64,000 nucleotides of DNA, taken from NCBI RefSeq assembly GCF_030532715.1, contig NZ_JAUNKO010000001.1, positions 592,967-656,966 on the forward strand, in the 5' to 3' direction. Shown here piece after piece: positions 46,335 to 55,553 of this stretch; position 1 is the stretch's first letter; every line of letters starts with the position of its first letter. The translations under genes and the position numbers were made by a program. The DNA is from Corynebacterium sp. GTDB taxonomy: Bacteria; Actinomycetota; Actinomycetes; Mycobacteriales; Mycobacteriaceae. The notes under the pieces were generated by a model. The model worked only from the letters and a program-made list of their open reading frames with translations. It was not told the DNA's origin and did not search any database.

Positions 46335-47138
46335 CTACACGATGTAGATTTTTTCACCCGCGGCGGTAGTGCATTTGACGTAGCTTCCGGTGTCGTTACA
46401 GGATACGTCTACTTCTCCCCTGCCTGAGACGTTGATGGAGAGATAGTGTTCGCCACGCGGGGGTTCGAATCCTGGCCATTTGGTGCGGTATTCGGTTTGC
46501 ACCAGCAGCGCCATTTCTTCGGTGGCGCCGTCTGCGACATACAGGTTGAACAGCATCCCGTTTTTGTAGCCCGTGCGTGCAAATAGGTTTGCGGGTGTCG
46601 CGTCGTCAGGCAGGTCCACGTCGGTGGGCCGAGACCCGTATCCGTCATCGGAGTTGACGCTGGTATCTTCCGGCGGGCTCTCCGCGTCAGAGGTAATTGG
46701 TAAGTCTTCACCAATGGAATCTCCGGCGCCGTCGTTGGCGGATTCACCGTTGGTTTCGCTGGTGGATTCTCCGAACGGTTGTTGGTTTGGGAAGCCGGCG
46801 TACAGGAAATAGGCGGACACGCCGAGGAGGAGCCCGAGTACCAGCACCAAGGACATCACGAGGATCCACAGCCCGGTGTTTTGCCTGGAGGGGCGCTGGT
46901 AGGCGGGTTGTTCACCGGTATCTGGGCCGTAGTGTTGGCGGTAGTCCCCCTCGTCGTGGTGCTCCTCGGCGTGATGGCCACCGAGGGGGTTGCCGTAGGG
47001 CACAGGGCTGAAATGCTCAGTGGGTGGATCAACTTCAGGCCCGGCCCCCCAACCGACCTCTGGGCGTGCTTGCGCGATCCATTCGGTGGGTTGGTCGCCA
47101 CCGCCCCCGGCACCCCCGGCGCTGCCTTGTCGGCTCAT
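46335..47138 (-). CDS. CX8C-family membrane protein, paralogue D
   Basis: The 267-residue protein is the most diverged member: a long His/Glu/Tyr-rich cytosolic head (HHAEEHHDEGDYRQHYGPD), one membrane helix (GLWILVMSLVLVLGLLLGVSAYFLY), an acidic Ser/Gly linker, and the tail LFNLYVADGATEEMALLVQ, VSC-x8-C, KIYIV. The ATG at 47138 overlaps the rhomboid stop as ATGA, so it is translated with the rhomboid protease gene. A single-pass membrane protein coupled to a rhomboid is a natural candidate substrate, but no cleavage evidence can be seen. Confidence 0.75.
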   Translation of the reverse strand: MSRQGSAGGAGGGGDQPTEWIAQARPEVGWGAGPEVDPPTEHFSPVPYGNPLGGHHAEEHHDEGDYRQHYGPDTGEQPAYQRPSRQNTGLWILVMSLVLVLGLLLGVSAYFLYAGFPNQQPFGESTSETNGESANDGAGDSIGEDLPITSDAESPPEDTSVNSDDGYGSRPTDVDLPDDATPANLFARTGYKNGMLFNLYVADGATEEMALLVQTEYRTKWPGFEPPRGEHYLSINVSGRGEVDVSCNDTGSYVKCTTAAGEKIYIV

Positions 47139-47758
47139 GCGCCCACCTGGTGTTGCAGGGCTCGAGGTCGGGGCTTGGGGTCGTCCGAGGTAATGAACCA
47201 GCCTGCGAAGGCGCCACCGATTCCGCCAAACAGGTGCCCTTGCCAGCTAATACCCGGCGTTCCGGGGATCACGCCCCAGATGTAGTAGGAATACGCTCCT
47301 GCGAGCACAACCCCGAGGAGGATTTGGGTGAAGCTGCGGTTGGCCACACCTCGAATGACTAGGTAGGCGAACCAACCGTAGATGAGCCCGGATGCCCCAA
47401 TGTGGTTGGTGCCGAAGCCGCCGAGCACCCACGTGCCTAGCCCCGCGACAACCATGCTGATCAGCGTGACCTCCCAGAATACCCGTCTGCCAGATAGCCC
47501 GATGAGGAAGACGAATACCGCACCGGGCATGCTGTTGCCTATGAGGTGGTTGACGTCGGCGTGCAGGAAGGGCGCGGTGAAGATGCCGGTGAGTCCGGAC
47601 AAGTCAAGCGGGTGGATGCCGTGGTATTTCAGGGCGCCGCCACTGGCGAAGTCGAATAGGAACACGGCCCAGATCACCACCAGGTAGCCGATGGCGAGTG
47701 CGAACGCGTTGAACACGCGGCGGGTGCCGTGGTGCAGCGGGTGTGTGGCTGTGGTCAT
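47135..47758 (-). CDS. Rhomboid-family intramembrane serine protease
   Basis: The 207-residue protein has about six membrane helices. The catalytic Ser is in GASGLIYG and the His in QGHLFGGIGGAFAG; HADVNHLIGN is the conserved helix 2 pattern. It cleaves single-pass membrane proteins within or near the membrane. It corresponds by position to Rv1337. Its ATG follows the P1-peptidase stop directly, and its stop overlaps paralogue D. Confidence 0.93.
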   Translation of the reverse strand: MTTATHPLHHGTRRVFNAFALAIGYLVVIWAVFLFDFASGGALKYHGIHPLDLSGLTGIFTAPFLHADVNHLIGNSMPGAVFVFLIGLSGRRVFWEVTLISMVVAGLGTWVLGGFGTNHIGASGLIYGWFAYLVIRGVANRSFTQILLGVVLAGAYSYYIWGVIPGTPGISWQGHLFGGIGGAFAGWFITSDDPKPRPRALQHQVGA

Positions 47759-48709
47759 CTAAGTAGCCTCCAGAGCAATGTCTCGGTAGCACGTGAGCCC
47801 GTATCCGGGGGATGCGGAAGTCACGGCGTCGATAATAGCCGCGTGCACAACTTCTGCGGCGGCGCTGGAGAGTTGCACCATGTCTTCGAGCCCTACGCCC
47901 GCCGGTTCACCCGTAGAAAGCGCAAAGAGGGTGTCGCCATCGAGTGGGGAGTGTGCGGGGCGGATGGCGCGTGCCAGGCCGTCGTGGGCGACCATTGCGA
48001 GGCGTTTGGCTTGCTGCTTAGTGACCGGCGCATCCGTTGCCACGACGCCGATGGTGGTGTTGAGCTTCGTGGCAAGGGGACGTAGCGCGGCGAATGCGGC
48101 GAGGTCGACGGGGGCGACATCAGCGCCCCACAGCGAACCATCCCGCCTATCGACGACCGCCCCTACCGGATTCGCCACCACCCCCGCCGCCACCACGCAA
48201 TCCCCCTCCGAAATTCGAATGCGCGTACTGGCTTGACCGAAGCCACCACGCAACACCCCAGCGGTGGCGCCGCACCCGGCACCGATGCTGCCGGAGCCGT
48301 TGTCCGGCACGTGATCGAGAGCGGCGGCGACGGCCTGCCTGCCGTCCTCGGCGGTAGGTCGGTGTAGCGGATCCCCCACGAGGAGATCGAAAATAACGGC
48401 GGCCGGAACAATTGGCACGATGATGTCCCCGACGACTGGAAACCCAATGCCGCGCTGCTCAAGTTCCCGCATAACGCCGTCGGCGGCGGCGAGCCCGTAG
48501 GCGGATCCACCGGACAGCGTAATCGCATGTACTTGCTGCACCGTGTTGTGGGGTTCCAACAGGTCGGTTTCCCGGGTGCCGGGGCCGCCGCCGCGCACAT
48601 CCACCGCGGCGGTCGCGCCGGTTGGCGCCACCACCACCGTCACCCCGGTGTCGCCGAGGCTGGTGTGCCCGACATGGAGGCCGGGGACGTCGGTAAGCAA
48701 ACCCGCCAT
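47759..48709 (-). CDS. P1-family (DmpA/S58) aminopeptidase
   Basis: The 316-residue enzyme belongs to the self-processing N-terminal nucleophile group; the cleavage site lies in LNTTIGVVATDA, where the Thr would become the nucleophile. ITLSGGSAYGLAAADG and GSIGAGCGATAG are conserved family parts. It corresponds by position to Rv1333. It abuts the rhomboid gene with no gap. Confidence 0.9.
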   Translation of the reverse strand: MAGLLTDVPGLHVGHTSLGDTGVTVVVAPTGATAAVDVRGGGPGTRETDLLEPHNTVQQVHAITLSGGSAYGLAAADGVMRELEQRGIGFPVVGDIIVPIVPAAVIFDLLVGDPLHRPTAEDGRQAVAAALDHVPDNGSGSIGAGCGATAGVLRGGFGQASTRIRISEGDCVVAAGVVANPVGAVVDRRDGSLWGADVAPVDLAAFAALRPLATKLNTTIGVVATDAPVTKQQAKRLAMVAHDGLARAIRPAHSPLDGDTLFALSTGEPAGVGLEDMVQLSSAAAEVVHAAIIDAVTSASPGYGLTCYRDIALEAT

Positions 48710-48713
48710 GGGC

Positions 48714-49256
48714 CTACGCCCCCATCATGGCGTTGAGCAGGGACTCCTCGTTGTACGCCAGCCAGTTCAGCACGTTTTCGCGGTCCTGCTCCATGGCTTC
48801 GCCGCCGGTAAGTTCCCCGGAGGCGATGTACAGGCGAATGTCGTTAAGCCCGTACAGCCACGCCTGGGCTTCTTCTTCGCTGGCGGTAACGGACACGCCG
48901 CCGTCCGGCCCGAGCGCGTACGCAATAACCTGAAGGTTTTCTAGTTTGGCACGGCAGATATCGTTTTCGTGCAGGGAACGCAGCAACGCATTGTCCCCCT
49001 CATACTCCTCGTCGCCTTCGCGTTCGAAATCCGGGAGGAGGCGGGCGAGCGACGGATCCTGCGGCGGTTCCTTGTGCCCACTCGGCATGCCGGTGAGCTC
49101 CGCGAGATCGTCTTTCGGCGCGGTCCGGCAGCGTTGGATCAACGCCTCCGCAACCATCGCCGCGTATTCGCCGAGGACCTCACGCTCCATCGGGTCGAAC
49201 GTGGCCACATATTTTGGGGCCCTCATCAGCCCTTTCTTTTTCCGCCATAGTGCCAT
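48714..49256 (-). CDS. DUF2017 protein
   Basis: The 180-residue soluble acidic protein has no catalytic motif I recognise. It starts basic (ALWRKKKGLMRAPKYV) and ends LNWLAYNEESLLNAMMG, the DUF2017 pattern. It lies between clpS and the P1 peptidase, as Rv1332 does, so it may belong to the same proteolysis unit; this is from context only. Confidence 0.85.
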   Translation of the reverse strand: MALWRKKKGLMRAPKYVATFDPMEREVLGEYAAMVAEALIQRCRTAPKDDLAELTGMPSGHKEPPQDPSLARLLPDFEREGDEEYEGDNALLRSLHENDICRAKLENLQVIAYALGPDGGVSVTASEEEAQAWLYGLNDIRLYIASGELTGGEAMEQDRENVLNWLAYNEESLLNAMMGA

Positions 49257-49262
49257 TGTGTA

Positions 49263-49580
49263 TTACCCAGCCTGTTGCATAGTGGCCCAAAGGCCAGCGA
49301 CCTGCAGCTTCTTTACGTCTGCCTCTACCTTGTCACGTTCCCCCGAACTGACTGCCGCTTTGCCTTCGGTGTGCACTTGCATCATCAATTCGTGGGCGCG
49401 TTTCTTGTCATATCCTAAAACGGTGTGGAACACGTAGGCGACATAGCTCATGAGGTTGACGGGATCATCCCATACGATGCACATCCAGGGCAGGTTTTCG
49501 CTCGTGGCAACGTCCACTTCGATCTGCTCATCAAGGTCCGGCATCGCCATAGGGGCGGACGGAGTACTCATCGCGTTCAT
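49263..49580 (-). CDS. clpS: ClpS adaptor for ClpAP/ClpCP
   Basis: About 105 residues. ClpS binds N-degron substrates and hands them to the Clp unfoldase. WMCIVWDDPVNLMSYVAYVF is the core, followed by HTEGKAAVSSGERDKVE. ATG 49580 or ATG 49571 may be the start. It precedes DUF2017 by six bases and is divergent from pncB. Confidence 0.95.
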   Translation of the reverse strand: MNAMSTPSAPMAMPDLDEQIEVDVATSENLPWMCIVWDDPVNLMSYVAYVFHTVLGYDKKRAHELMMQVHTEGKAAVSSGERDKVEADVKKLQVAGLWATMQQAG

Positions 49581-49640
49581 GTGGACTAGATTAGTGGGTC
49601 GATACATTTCGTGCTGTGCACCACCGGCTTAGCGTCTACG

Positions 49641-50993
49641 ATGGGAGGCGTGAATAACGCCACAAGTGCATCTTCTTTGCCCCCGAACCGCTCGAGCGCA
49701 CTGCTCACCGATAAGTATGAGCTGACTATGTTGCAAGCTTCGTTAGCCGATGGCACCGCGCACCGGCAGTGTAGCTTCGAGGTGTTCGGGCGGCGGTTGC
49801 CCAACGAACGCCGCTATGGGGTAGTGGCTGGGACCGCGCGCGTGTTGCGCGCCGTACAAGACTTCGTGTTTACGGAACAACAGCTCGCAGATCTCGACTT
49901 CCTCAATGAGGAAACCTTGGAATACCTGCGAAACTACCGCTTCCGTGGCCATATTGACGGCTACCGGGAAGGCGAATTGTATTTCCCGTATTCACCGGTG
50001 CTCACCGTGCGCGGCACGTTTGCCGAATGCGTGATCCTAGAAACCGTCGTGTTGTCCATTATGAACGCGGATTCCGCCGTGGCCACCGCCGCGGCCCGCA
50101 TGGTGACGGCGGCGGACGGCCGGCCGATCATCGAAATGGGGTCGCGCCGCACCCACGAATACGCCGCGGTAAGCGCCTCCCGCGCCGCCTACCTCGCAGG
50201 ATTCGACGCAACTTCCAACCTCGAGGCCGCCTACCGGTACGGCATTCCAGCATCCGGCACGTCGGCGCACTCGTGGACGCTCCTGCACGTCAACGACGAT
50301 GGCACCCCGAACGAGGAGGCCGCATTCCGCAGCCAAGTTGCGGCGCTCGGGGTGGATACGACGCTGTTGGTGGACACGTACGACATTGCCCGCGGCGTCG
50401 ATACTGCCATTCGGGTGGCGGGCCCCGAGCTCGGCGGCGTGCGCATCGACTCCGGCGACCTTGGCGTACTCACCCGCCAAGTACGGCAACAGCTCGACGA
50501 CCTCGGCGCACACAACACGAAAATTGTCGTCTCCTCAGACCTCGACGAATTCACCATTGCCGGGCTTCGCGGCGACCCCATCGACGTCTTCGGTGTAGGC
50601 ACCTCTGTGGTCAACGGTTCCGGCGCGCCGACGGCAGGCATGGTGTACAAACTCGTTGAGGTTGACGGCCTGCCCGTGGCGAAACGCTCCCGAAATAAAA
50701 AGAGCGTCGGCGGGGCAAAGCGAGCATTACGTGCACACCGCAGCTCCGGAACCGCCGTCGAGGAAATCGTCTACCCGTTTACTGCCGAACAACCCAACAT
50801 TGGCACCCTGCACGCCACCGAACTTACCGTCCCCCTGATTCGCGACGGCGCGATTGTCGACGGCCTGCCCACGCTGACGGACTCCCGCGACTACCTGGCC
50901 AAACAATTGGTGACCCTCCCTTGGGAAGGCCTGGCCCTGTCCCGCGACGAGCCCGTGCTCAATACTCGGTTCGTAGGATTCGAATCGAAATAG
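49641..50993 (+). CDS. pncB: Nicotinate phosphoribosyltransferase
   Basis: About 450 residues. It makes nicotinate mononucleotide for NAD salvage, using the product of PncA. Marks: LLTDKYELTMLQASL, MGSRRTHEYAAV, SGTSAHSWTLLH (site of the autophosphorylated His) and GVRIDSGDLG. TAGCGT (49630-49635) lies five bases before ATG 49641, favouring a leaderless message; GTG 49650 is the alternative. Confidence 0.94.
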   Translation: MGGVNNATSASSLPPNRSSALLTDKYELTMLQASLADGTAHRQCSFEVFGRRLPNERRYGVVAGTARVLRAVQDFVFTEQQLADLDFLNEETLEYLRNYRFRGHIDGYREGELYFPYSPVLTVRGTFAECVILETVVLSIMNADSAVATAAARMVTAADGRPIIEMGSRRTHEYAAVSASRAAYLAGFDATSNLEAAYRYGIPASGTSAHSWTLLHVNDDGTPNEEAAFRSQVAALGVDTTLLVDTYDIARGVDTAIRVAGPELGGVRIDSGDLGVLTRQVRQQLDDLGAHNTKIVVSSDLDEFTIAGLRGDPIDVFGVGTSVVNGSGAPTAGMVYKLVEVDGLPVAKRSRNKKSVGGAKRALRAHRSSGTAVEEIVYPFTAEQPNIGTLHATELTVPLIRDGAIVDGLPTLTDSRDYLAKQLVTLPWEGLALSRDEPVLNTRFVGFESK

Positions 50994-51068
50994 GTTGTCG
51001 GATCGGGGTTCACGCGGGCGGCAGGTTGCGTGGGCGGCGGTGTATCGCCCCTGTGGGTGGCGCGCAAC

Positions 51069-52067
51069 CTACTCGGAGCCGCCCGCCGCGCCCTTTGCCT
51101 TCCTTCCGCCTCGCAGTGCGCTCACCATAGTGATCCCAAACCCGGCAATACCGAATCCCAACCAGATCAATAATGCCGTTCCAACATAATCCCACACATA
51201 CGGAATGTCTTTACCGGCGTCCGCATACTCGAACCCAATCCCCCACGCCACGATCATGTAATAGTATGCCCCGGTTGCCACAGCGAAGCACGCGCCGATC
51301 GCGGCCCGCCGACTTGGGGTCGCTTCGCGGCTCACAATCAGCCCGAACAAAACGGCGATTACCACCACCGGCGCGGTAACCCAGAACCACAATGGCGACC
51401 AGCTCACGATCGCGAGCGCGACCCAGGCAAGTAGCCCCCAACCTAAGCCGCGTTCGCCGACGAAGCCGCCTACAGCATCGGCGCCGCGGAGTTTCAGCGC
51501 GTGCCAGGTTGCACTTTTAGCAATCCGCGTCCGTTCCGCCGACCCTTCGGCTGCGGCGAAGCGCGCGTACCATTGGCCACCCCGCCCTCTTGGCATAAAC
51601 TTTCGAGCGGCAGCCATCCAATAGAACGCTCTTTCGCCACGTTGCTCCGCCGCCACATCGCCCGCGATTGAAAGATGCATCATCGCCGCGATACACACCA
51701 CGAAACACACGGTCGGCCCCATAAGCTGCACCCGCACGTCGACGACTTCCAGCCAGCCGACCATGGACCACAGCGGATTCAGCGCCACCGTAGCGATAAG
51801 GAAACTCACCGCCAATACGCTTCTCCACACCGCGGGCAGCCCTCGCCCCGTCACAATCGCCGCCAGCACTATTGGGATAAGCAGCGGATATAGCAGTGGG
51901 AGCCACCAAATCGAGGCGATCATCCACCACACGAGAGCGCCGATTAAAATGCCGCTTTGCCCCAGCAGCCACTTGCGGAAGCTAGCAAAGCCCTGACCGA
52001 TCAATCGCCGCACGCCGATCCTACGCGCACGCATTACGTATTTGTTGTTGCCAACTTGGTGCATCAT
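51069..52067 (-). CDS. Conserved membrane protein of unknown function
   Basis: The 332-residue protein has about eight hydrophobic segments in two blocks, with a basic cytosolic part in the middle (FYWMAAARKFMPRGRGGQW). No transporter or enzyme motif is visible. ATG 52067 has AAGGGAA six bases upstream. It is divergent from dinG. Confidence 0.6.
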   Translation of the reverse strand: MMHQVGNNKYVMRARRIGVRRLIGQGFASFRKWLLGQSGILIGALVWWMIASIWWLPLLYPLLIPIVLAAIVTGRGLPAVWRSVLAVSFLIATVALNPLWSMVGWLEVVDVRVQLMGPTVCFVVCIAAMMHLSIAGDVAAEQRGERAFYWMAAARKFMPRGRGGQWYARFAAAEGSAERTRIAKSATWHALKLRGADAVGGFVGERGLGWGLLAWVALAIVSWSPLWFWVTAPVVVIAVLFGLIVSREATPSRRAAIGACFAVATGAYYYMIVAWGIGFEYADAGKDIPYVWDYVGTALLIWLGFGIAGFGITMVSALRGGRKAKGAAGGSE

Positions 52068-52198
52068 GTCGGTTCCCTTTCGCCGCGCCGGCCTCATTCA
52101 CCCACTAACCCCGCTGGAAGGCCATTGTTGCAGCTGCAAGCTTTACAATGTGGTAGCGCCTTACCCACTGATACCCATTGATTGCAGAAAGCTTGCCG

Positions 52199-54136
52199 AT
52201 GACCGACCAGCCACCCGCGCCTTCGACCGCGGACATGCTCAGCGCGGCCGTCGAAAGTATCGGCGGACAGGCACGTGCCGGCCAGGAACGGATGGCGCAC
52301 GCGGTCGCGCAGGCGCTGGAAACAGAACGGCATCTCGCGGTGCAGGCGGGCACAGGCACGGGAAAATCGCTCGCGTATTTGATTCCGGCGATTCGGCACG
52401 CGCAAGCAACAAATTCAACGGTGGTAGTTTCCACGGCAACCATCGCATTGCAGCGGCAGCTGGTTGATCGCGACCTCCCCCAGCTTGCCGACGCCCTCGA
52501 ACCACTGCTGTCGCGCCGCCCCACGTTCGCAATTCTGAAGGGGCGTTCGAATTACTTGTGCAAAAACAAGCTGACGCGGGACGAGGATTTCGAGGACGCA
52601 CTCATTGCGGAAAAAGACGTTTCCTGGCTTGGCAAGCACATTCGCCGATTGCACGAATGGGCGAATGAAACCGCGACCGGAGATCGGGACACCCTCGAAC
52701 CCGGCGTGCCGGATCTAGCGTGGCGTCAGGTCAGCGTGTCGGCGAAGGAATGTTTGGGGGCCACGCGATGCCCGGCCGGGGAGGAGTGTTTTGGCGAACA
52801 GGCCCGGCGCGAAGCTCGCCAAGTCGACGTTGTGGTGACCAATCACGCCCTGCTGGCCATCGATGCGCTCGCGGATGTTGATGTCCTCCCACTTCACGAC
52901 GCCGTCATCGTGGATGAGGCACACGAGCTGGATGGCAGAATCACGGCGGTGGCGACCTCCGAAATCACCGTAGCTTCGCTCAAGCTTGCGGCAAAGCGGG
53001 CCTCGAAAATCGGGGCGGAAAATAAAGTTGCGGACCTTGCGGAAGACCTCAAAATCGCGCTCGATTCCGCGCGCGAGGGCCGCTGGGAGCGGCTGCCTGC
53101 CGGCATGGACGGGCCGTTAGTGGCGCTCCGGGACGCACTGTGGTCCTTAAAGCTGGAGGTGTCGCGTTCCCCCGACGGTGAGGCCGTCAACGACCCGGAT
53201 CGCCACGCCGAGCGCGTGGCGCTGGGGAATCATCTTGTGGACCTGCACGATAGTTTCGTCCGCATCCTCGAGGTATTTTCGCAAGCCGACCCCGCACAAC
53301 ACCGCGACGTGGTTTGGTTGGATGACGGCACGTTGCGGGTGGCACCGCTTTCTGTTGCCGGTCTGCTGCACACCCGCCTGTTTTCTGAAAAGACGGTGAT
53401 ACTCACTTCCGCCACGCTCAGCCTAGGCGGTAACTTTCAAGCGATGGCCACCACTTGGGGATTGCCCCACGGCTCCTGGGATGCGCTGGATGTGGGTACC
53501 CCCTTTGACCCAGCAACGTCAGGCATTTTATACGCTGCGAAACACCTTCCCGAACCTGGGCGCGACGGTCTCCCACCCGAAACTCTGGACGAAATCTACG
53601 AGCTGATCATGGCCGCCGGCGGGCGCACGCTGGGGCTATTTTCCTCCAAGCGCGCGGCGGTACAGGCGACCGATGCGATGCGAGATCGCCTGCCCTTTGA
53701 CGTGTTGTGTCAAGGCGACGATTCCACCGGCGCGCTCGTCGAACAATTCTCCAAAAACGAGAACACATGTTTGTTCGGCACATTGAGCTTGTGGCAGGGC
53801 GTAGATGTACCGGGTCGCTCCTGCTCGCTCGTGATAATCGACCGCATCCCCTTCCCCCGCCCCGACGATCCCTTGCTTCAATCTCGAAAAAAGGCCGCCG
53901 ACGCCGCTGGGCGTAATGGCTTTATGGAAATCTCCGCCACCCACGCCGCCCTCCTGCTAGCGCAGGGTGCGGGCCGATTGTTGCGCAAGACGACGGACCG
54001 AGGTGTGGTCGCAATCCTGGACCGCAGAATCATCACCAAGCGTTACGGCGGGTTTTTCCTCTCCTCCCTGCCCCCGTTTTGGCGCACGACCGACCCTGCC
54101 GTGGTACGCGGCGCTTTGACCCGACTCGTTGGTTAA
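52199..54136 (+). CDS. dinG: DinG/XPD-type iron-sulphur DNA helicase
   Basis: The 645-residue superfamily 2 helicase shows Walker A QAGTGTGKS (about 50-57), DEAH near 239 and four cysteines for a 4Fe-4S cluster (NYLCKNKL near 120, then KECLGATRCPAGEECF near 184-198). It probably resolves R-loops and structured DNA during repair. ATG 52199 gives the family N-terminus. The next gene begins one base after its stop. Confidence 0.92.
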   Translation: MTDQPPAPSTADMLSAAVESIGGQARAGQERMAHAVAQALETERHLAVQAGTGTGKSLAYLIPAIRHAQATNSTVVVSTATIALQRQLVDRDLPQLADALEPLLSRRPTFAILKGRSNYLCKNKLTRDEDFEDALIAEKDVSWLGKHIRRLHEWANETATGDRDTLEPGVPDLAWRQVSVSAKECLGATRCPAGEECFGEQARREARQVDVVVTNHALLAIDALADVDVLPLHDAVIVDEAHELDGRITAVATSEITVASLKLAAKRASKIGAENKVADLAEDLKIALDSAREGRWERLPAGMDGPLVALRDALWSLKLEVSRSPDGEAVNDPDRHAERVALGNHLVDLHDSFVRILEVFSQADPAQHRDVVWLDDGTLRVAPLSVAGLLHTRLFSEKTVILTSATLSLGGNFQAMATTWGLPHGSWDALDVGTPFDPATSGILYAAKHLPEPGRDGLPPETLDEIYELIMAAGGRTLGLFSSKRAAVQATDAMRDRLPFDVLCQGDDSTGALVEQFSKNENTCLFGTLSLWQGVDVPGRSCSLVIIDRIPFPRPDDPLLQSRKKAADAAGRNGFMEISATHAALLLAQGAGRLLRKTTDRGVVAILDRRIITKRYGGFFLSSLPPFWRTTDPAVVRGALTRLVG

Positions 54137-54137
54137 C

Positions 54138-55553
54138 ATGCATCGCCCAAACTGCTCACTACCTGAACTTTTATTCGATCGCCAGCTGCCGAATAAGACG
54201 GCAATGATCGACGCACACCGCACCGTAACCTACACCGAACTCGCCGCGGAAGTCTCCCGCATCGCCGCTGGACTTCGCGCACGTGGCGTCCAGCCCGGCG
54301 ACGTCATTGCCCTGCGTCTAGACAACAGTATCGACTATGCCTCGGCATTCCATGGCGCCCTGACCTGCGGCGCAACAATAACACCGGTGGCATCCTACGC
54401 CACCGAAACGGATGTTGCAGCCCAGCTCGCGCTCACAAACTCCAAACTTCTTTTCGACGCCGCGTTATTCGAGCAGCTGCGCAACTTCCCCGAATCTTGG
54501 GCTGGCGTCTATCCTGCTGCGGACCGCATCGCGTGCCTGCCGTTGAGTTCCGGCACGACGGGTGCCCCGAAAGCCGTCGAACTCACGCATGCAAACCTCG
54601 TGGCAAACACCATCCAGTTTTCGCAAGCCGTGCCGATCACAAGCGAGGACACCTGCCTAGCGGTGCTGCCGCTCACCCATATTTATGGTTTGACTGCGCT
54701 CATGAACACCCCGCTGCTGTTGGGCGCCACGGTAGTGGCGCAGAATTTCGCCGTGGAATCGTTCCTCGACGCTCACCAACGGCACCGCGTCACAGCCACG
54801 TTTATCGCCCCACCCTTGGCGCGCTTACTGGCCACACACCCAGATGTGGATCGCACTGACTTTTCGCACTTACGCGTCATCGTATCGGGGGCGGCGGCAC
54901 TGCACCCGAGCATTGGCGCGGCCGCTGAGCGCCGCGTGCAGGCGAAAATCTACCAGGGCTACGGCATGAGCGAAGCGTCCCCGGTCACGCACATCGCACA
55001 ACACCACGACACCCCGTTGGACTCCATCGGCTCGCCGTTGCCGGACACTGAGGTGCGAATCGTTGACCCGGAGACCTTGCTGGACACCGACGGCGTAGGC
55101 GAATTGTGGATCCGCGGCCCGCAGGTCATGCGGGGTTATTTGGGCGACCCCGAAGCGACCTCCCACACCATTGTCGCCGGTGGTTGGTTGCGCACCGGGG
55201 ATCTCGCGCGCCGCGCAGGCCACAACTACTTCATTGTGGATCGCCTCAAAGACCTTATCCTCTCCCACGGGTTCCAAGTTTCGCCCGTCAAGCTAGAAAC
55301 ACTGTTGCTCGACTGCCCGGGCGTGCAAGATTGCGCCGTGGTGCGTGGTTACTCCGACTCCGGCGAGGAACATCCAGTCGCCGTGATCGTGGGGGACGCC
55401 AGCGAACACCATGTAATGAATTTCATGGCTGAACGCGTCAACCGATACGAACAAATCCGCGAAGTGCGGTACGTCCCTTCGATCCCGCGATCTGCCGCCG
55501 GCAAGACCCTGCGGCGGGCCCTCGCCGAGGACTTTCAACCGCCATCCGCCTAA
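54138..55553 (+). CDS. AMP-forming acyl-CoA/acyl-acid ligase
   Basis: The 471-residue protein activates a carboxylic acid with ATP. LPLSSGTTGAPKAVELTHAN is the P-loop motif, YQGYGMSEASPVTHIA and WLRTGDLAR are core motifs, VDRLKDLILSHGFQVSP is the hinge, and SAAGKTLRRAL supplies the C-terminal catalytic Lys. The substrate is unknown; fatty or aromatic acids are typical. It is slightly short for the family. It overlaps the convergent YwiC-like gene by four bases. Confidence 0.9.
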   Translation: MHRPNCSLPELLFDRQLPNKTAMIDAHRTVTYTELAAEVSRIAAGLRARGVQPGDVIALRLDNSIDYASAFHGALTCGATITPVASYATETDVAAQLALTNSKLLFDAALFEQLRNFPESWAGVYPAADRIACLPLSSGTTGAPKAVELTHANLVANTIQFSQAVPITSEDTCLAVLPLTHIYGLTALMNTPLLLGATVVAQNFAVESFLDAHQRHRVTATFIAPPLARLLATHPDVDRTDFSHLRVIVSGAAALHPSIGAAAERRVQAKIYQGYGMSEASPVTHIAQHHDTPLDSIGSPLPDTEVRIVDPETLLDTDGVGELWIRGPQVMRGYLGDPEATSHTIVAGGWLRTGDLARRAGHNYFIVDRLKDLILSHGFQVSPVKLETLLLDCPGVQDCAVVRGYSDSGEEHPVAVIVGDASEHHVMNFMAERVNRYEQIREVRYVPSIPRSAAGKTLRRALAEDFQPPSA

